Positions 5,978 to 6,275 of a stretch of 6,275 nucleotides of DNA are shown piece by piece. The translations under genes and the position numbers were made by a program. Numbering within the stretch: the first letter of the stretch is position 1; each line of letters opens with the position of its first letter. The notes below the pieces were generated by a model that was given only the letters and a program-made list of their open reading frames with translations, ran no database searches and was not told the DNA's origin. The DNA is from a bacterium. Lineage in GTDB: Bacteria; Patescibacteriota; Patescibacteriia; Patescibacteriales; Patescibacteriaceae. The stretch is taken from NCBI GenBank assembly GCA_021818075.1, contig JAKAFD010000045.1, positions 1 to 6,275 on the forward strand, read 5' to 3'.

Positions 5978-6097
5978 AAGGTAAAAAGGAAAAACTATGG
6001 AGTTCGCTTCGCTCACGGATTTATTTTAAGAAATAATTCATCCGCCCATGGCGGATACAATAACTTTTACATTTTCCCTCTTAGCTTTTACATTCTA
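5961..6097. repeat. Heptad-periodic inverted repeat between recQ and the methyltransferase (element 3)
   Basis: The left arm 5961-5995 is five 7-bp units of type TAAAAGG or TAAAAAG. The right arm 6061-6097, read on the minus strand, has five units of type TAAAAGC, TAAGAGG or GAAAATG. The arms match in inverted order at roughly two thirds of positions. The left arm encodes the last recQ codons (H-K-G-K-K) and its stop; the right arm ends two bases before the methyltransferase ATG. The 65-base centre carries a direct repeat TTCGC-TTCGC at 6003-6012 and small hairpins, but no gene. Confidence 0.7.
6016..6056 (+). promoter_or_regulatory. Pair of competing hairpins in the centre of element 3
   Basis: ATCCGCC at 6040-6046 pairs perfectly with GGCGGAT at 6050-6056 around a three-base loop. 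ATCCG of the same segment can instead pair with CGGAT at 6016-6020, extended by TTATTT/AAATAA (6021-6026 with 6031-6036). The two folds exclude each other. No T run follows, so a terminator is not supported; a role is unknown. Confidence 0.4.
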
Positions 6098-6099
6098 AC

Positions 6100-6275
6100 A
6101 TGGACAAAAAAACGCAAAATGATTTATTAAAGCTGGTACGCGACAATTATCGCACGATTGCCGGCGATTTTGATATTACCAGGCGCAAGGGCCTGTGGCC
6201 GGAAGTGGCCAAGCTGGCCGATGGCGTTGACTGTTCGCTGGTGAAAAAAAGCGTCTTGGACGCCGGTTGCGGCCA
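6100..6275 (+). CDS. Class I SAM-dependent methyltransferase, N-terminal part, 3' truncated
   Basis: Fifty-eight residues are visible before the right edge. The N-terminal helix with N-Y-R-T-I-A-G-D-F (16-24), T-R-R-K-G-L-W-P-E-V (27-36) and then motif I, V-L-D-A-G-C-G at 52-58, is the start of a Rossmann-fold methyltransferase that binds S-adenosylmethionine through the glycine loop. The I-A-x-x-F-x-x-T-R-x-x-x-W-P pattern resembles the Trm9/ALKBH8-type tRNA wobble-uridine methyltransferases, but it also occurs in related small-molecule enzymes, so the substrate is left open. The ATG lies two bases after element 3 and has no Shine-Dalgarno. An alternative start is not obvious, as the upstream frame is repeat sequence. 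Confidence 0.85.
   Translation, partial: MDKKTQNDLLKLVRDNYRTIAGDFDITRRKGLWPEVAKLADGVDCSLVKKSVLDAGCG

Noticed and set aside
5961..5995. Telomere-like heptad repeat
   Set aside because: TAAAAGG is only superficially like eukaryotic CCCTAAA; the units are imperfect and flanked by bacterial genes on both sides.

Overview
The window looks like a chromosomal segment of a Candidate Phyla Radiation (Patescibacteria, Parcubacteria-like) bacterium. This is inferred from gene content and style: a TMTC-like membrane/TPR protein, a minimal one-carbon pair (glyA, folD), a four-helix-bundle 'S23/IVP' gene, a RecQ with a C-terminal HTH_40-type domain, weak or absent Shine-Dalgarno sites, and intergenic spaces rich in short repeats. 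All complete genes read through with the standard bacterial code.

Layout from left to right. (1) The C-terminal part of a membrane-anchored TPR protein runs in from the left edge, and glyA (serine hydroxymethyltransferase) starts one base after its stop. (2) A nested palindromic repeat (1954-2028) separates glyA from a 77-residue hypothetical gene on the minus strand, which has its own consensus promoter, ribosome site and terminator. (3) folD follows; its leader carries a 7-bp-periodic inverted repeat. (4) A four-helix-bundle protein gene sits between two 58-bp inverted arms, also built of 7-bp units. The left arm encodes the C-terminus of FolD. (5) recQ comes next, and its last codons run into a third 7-bp-periodic inverted repeat. 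(6) That repeat ends two bases before the start codon of a SAM-dependent methyltransferase cut by the right edge.

How the genes relate. GlyA makes glycine and 5,10-methylene-tetrahydrofolate from serine; FolD would convert that cofactor to 10-formyl-tetrahydrofolate, so the two form a short folate module, though this FolD lacks the usual NADP-binding motif. RecQ is a 3'-5' DNA repair helicase and is not obviously linked to the others.

The most notable signal is a family of three inverted-repeat elements with a strict 7-bp period but different unit sequences (CAAAYAR, CAAATNN, TAAAAGG-like). Each ends 2-8 bases before the next start codon (counting the gene-bearing one relative to recQ), two of them form the 3' ends of the preceding reading frames, and one carries the four-helix-bundle gene as cargo. 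They look like compact mobile or RNA-level elements and I cannot assign them to a named family.
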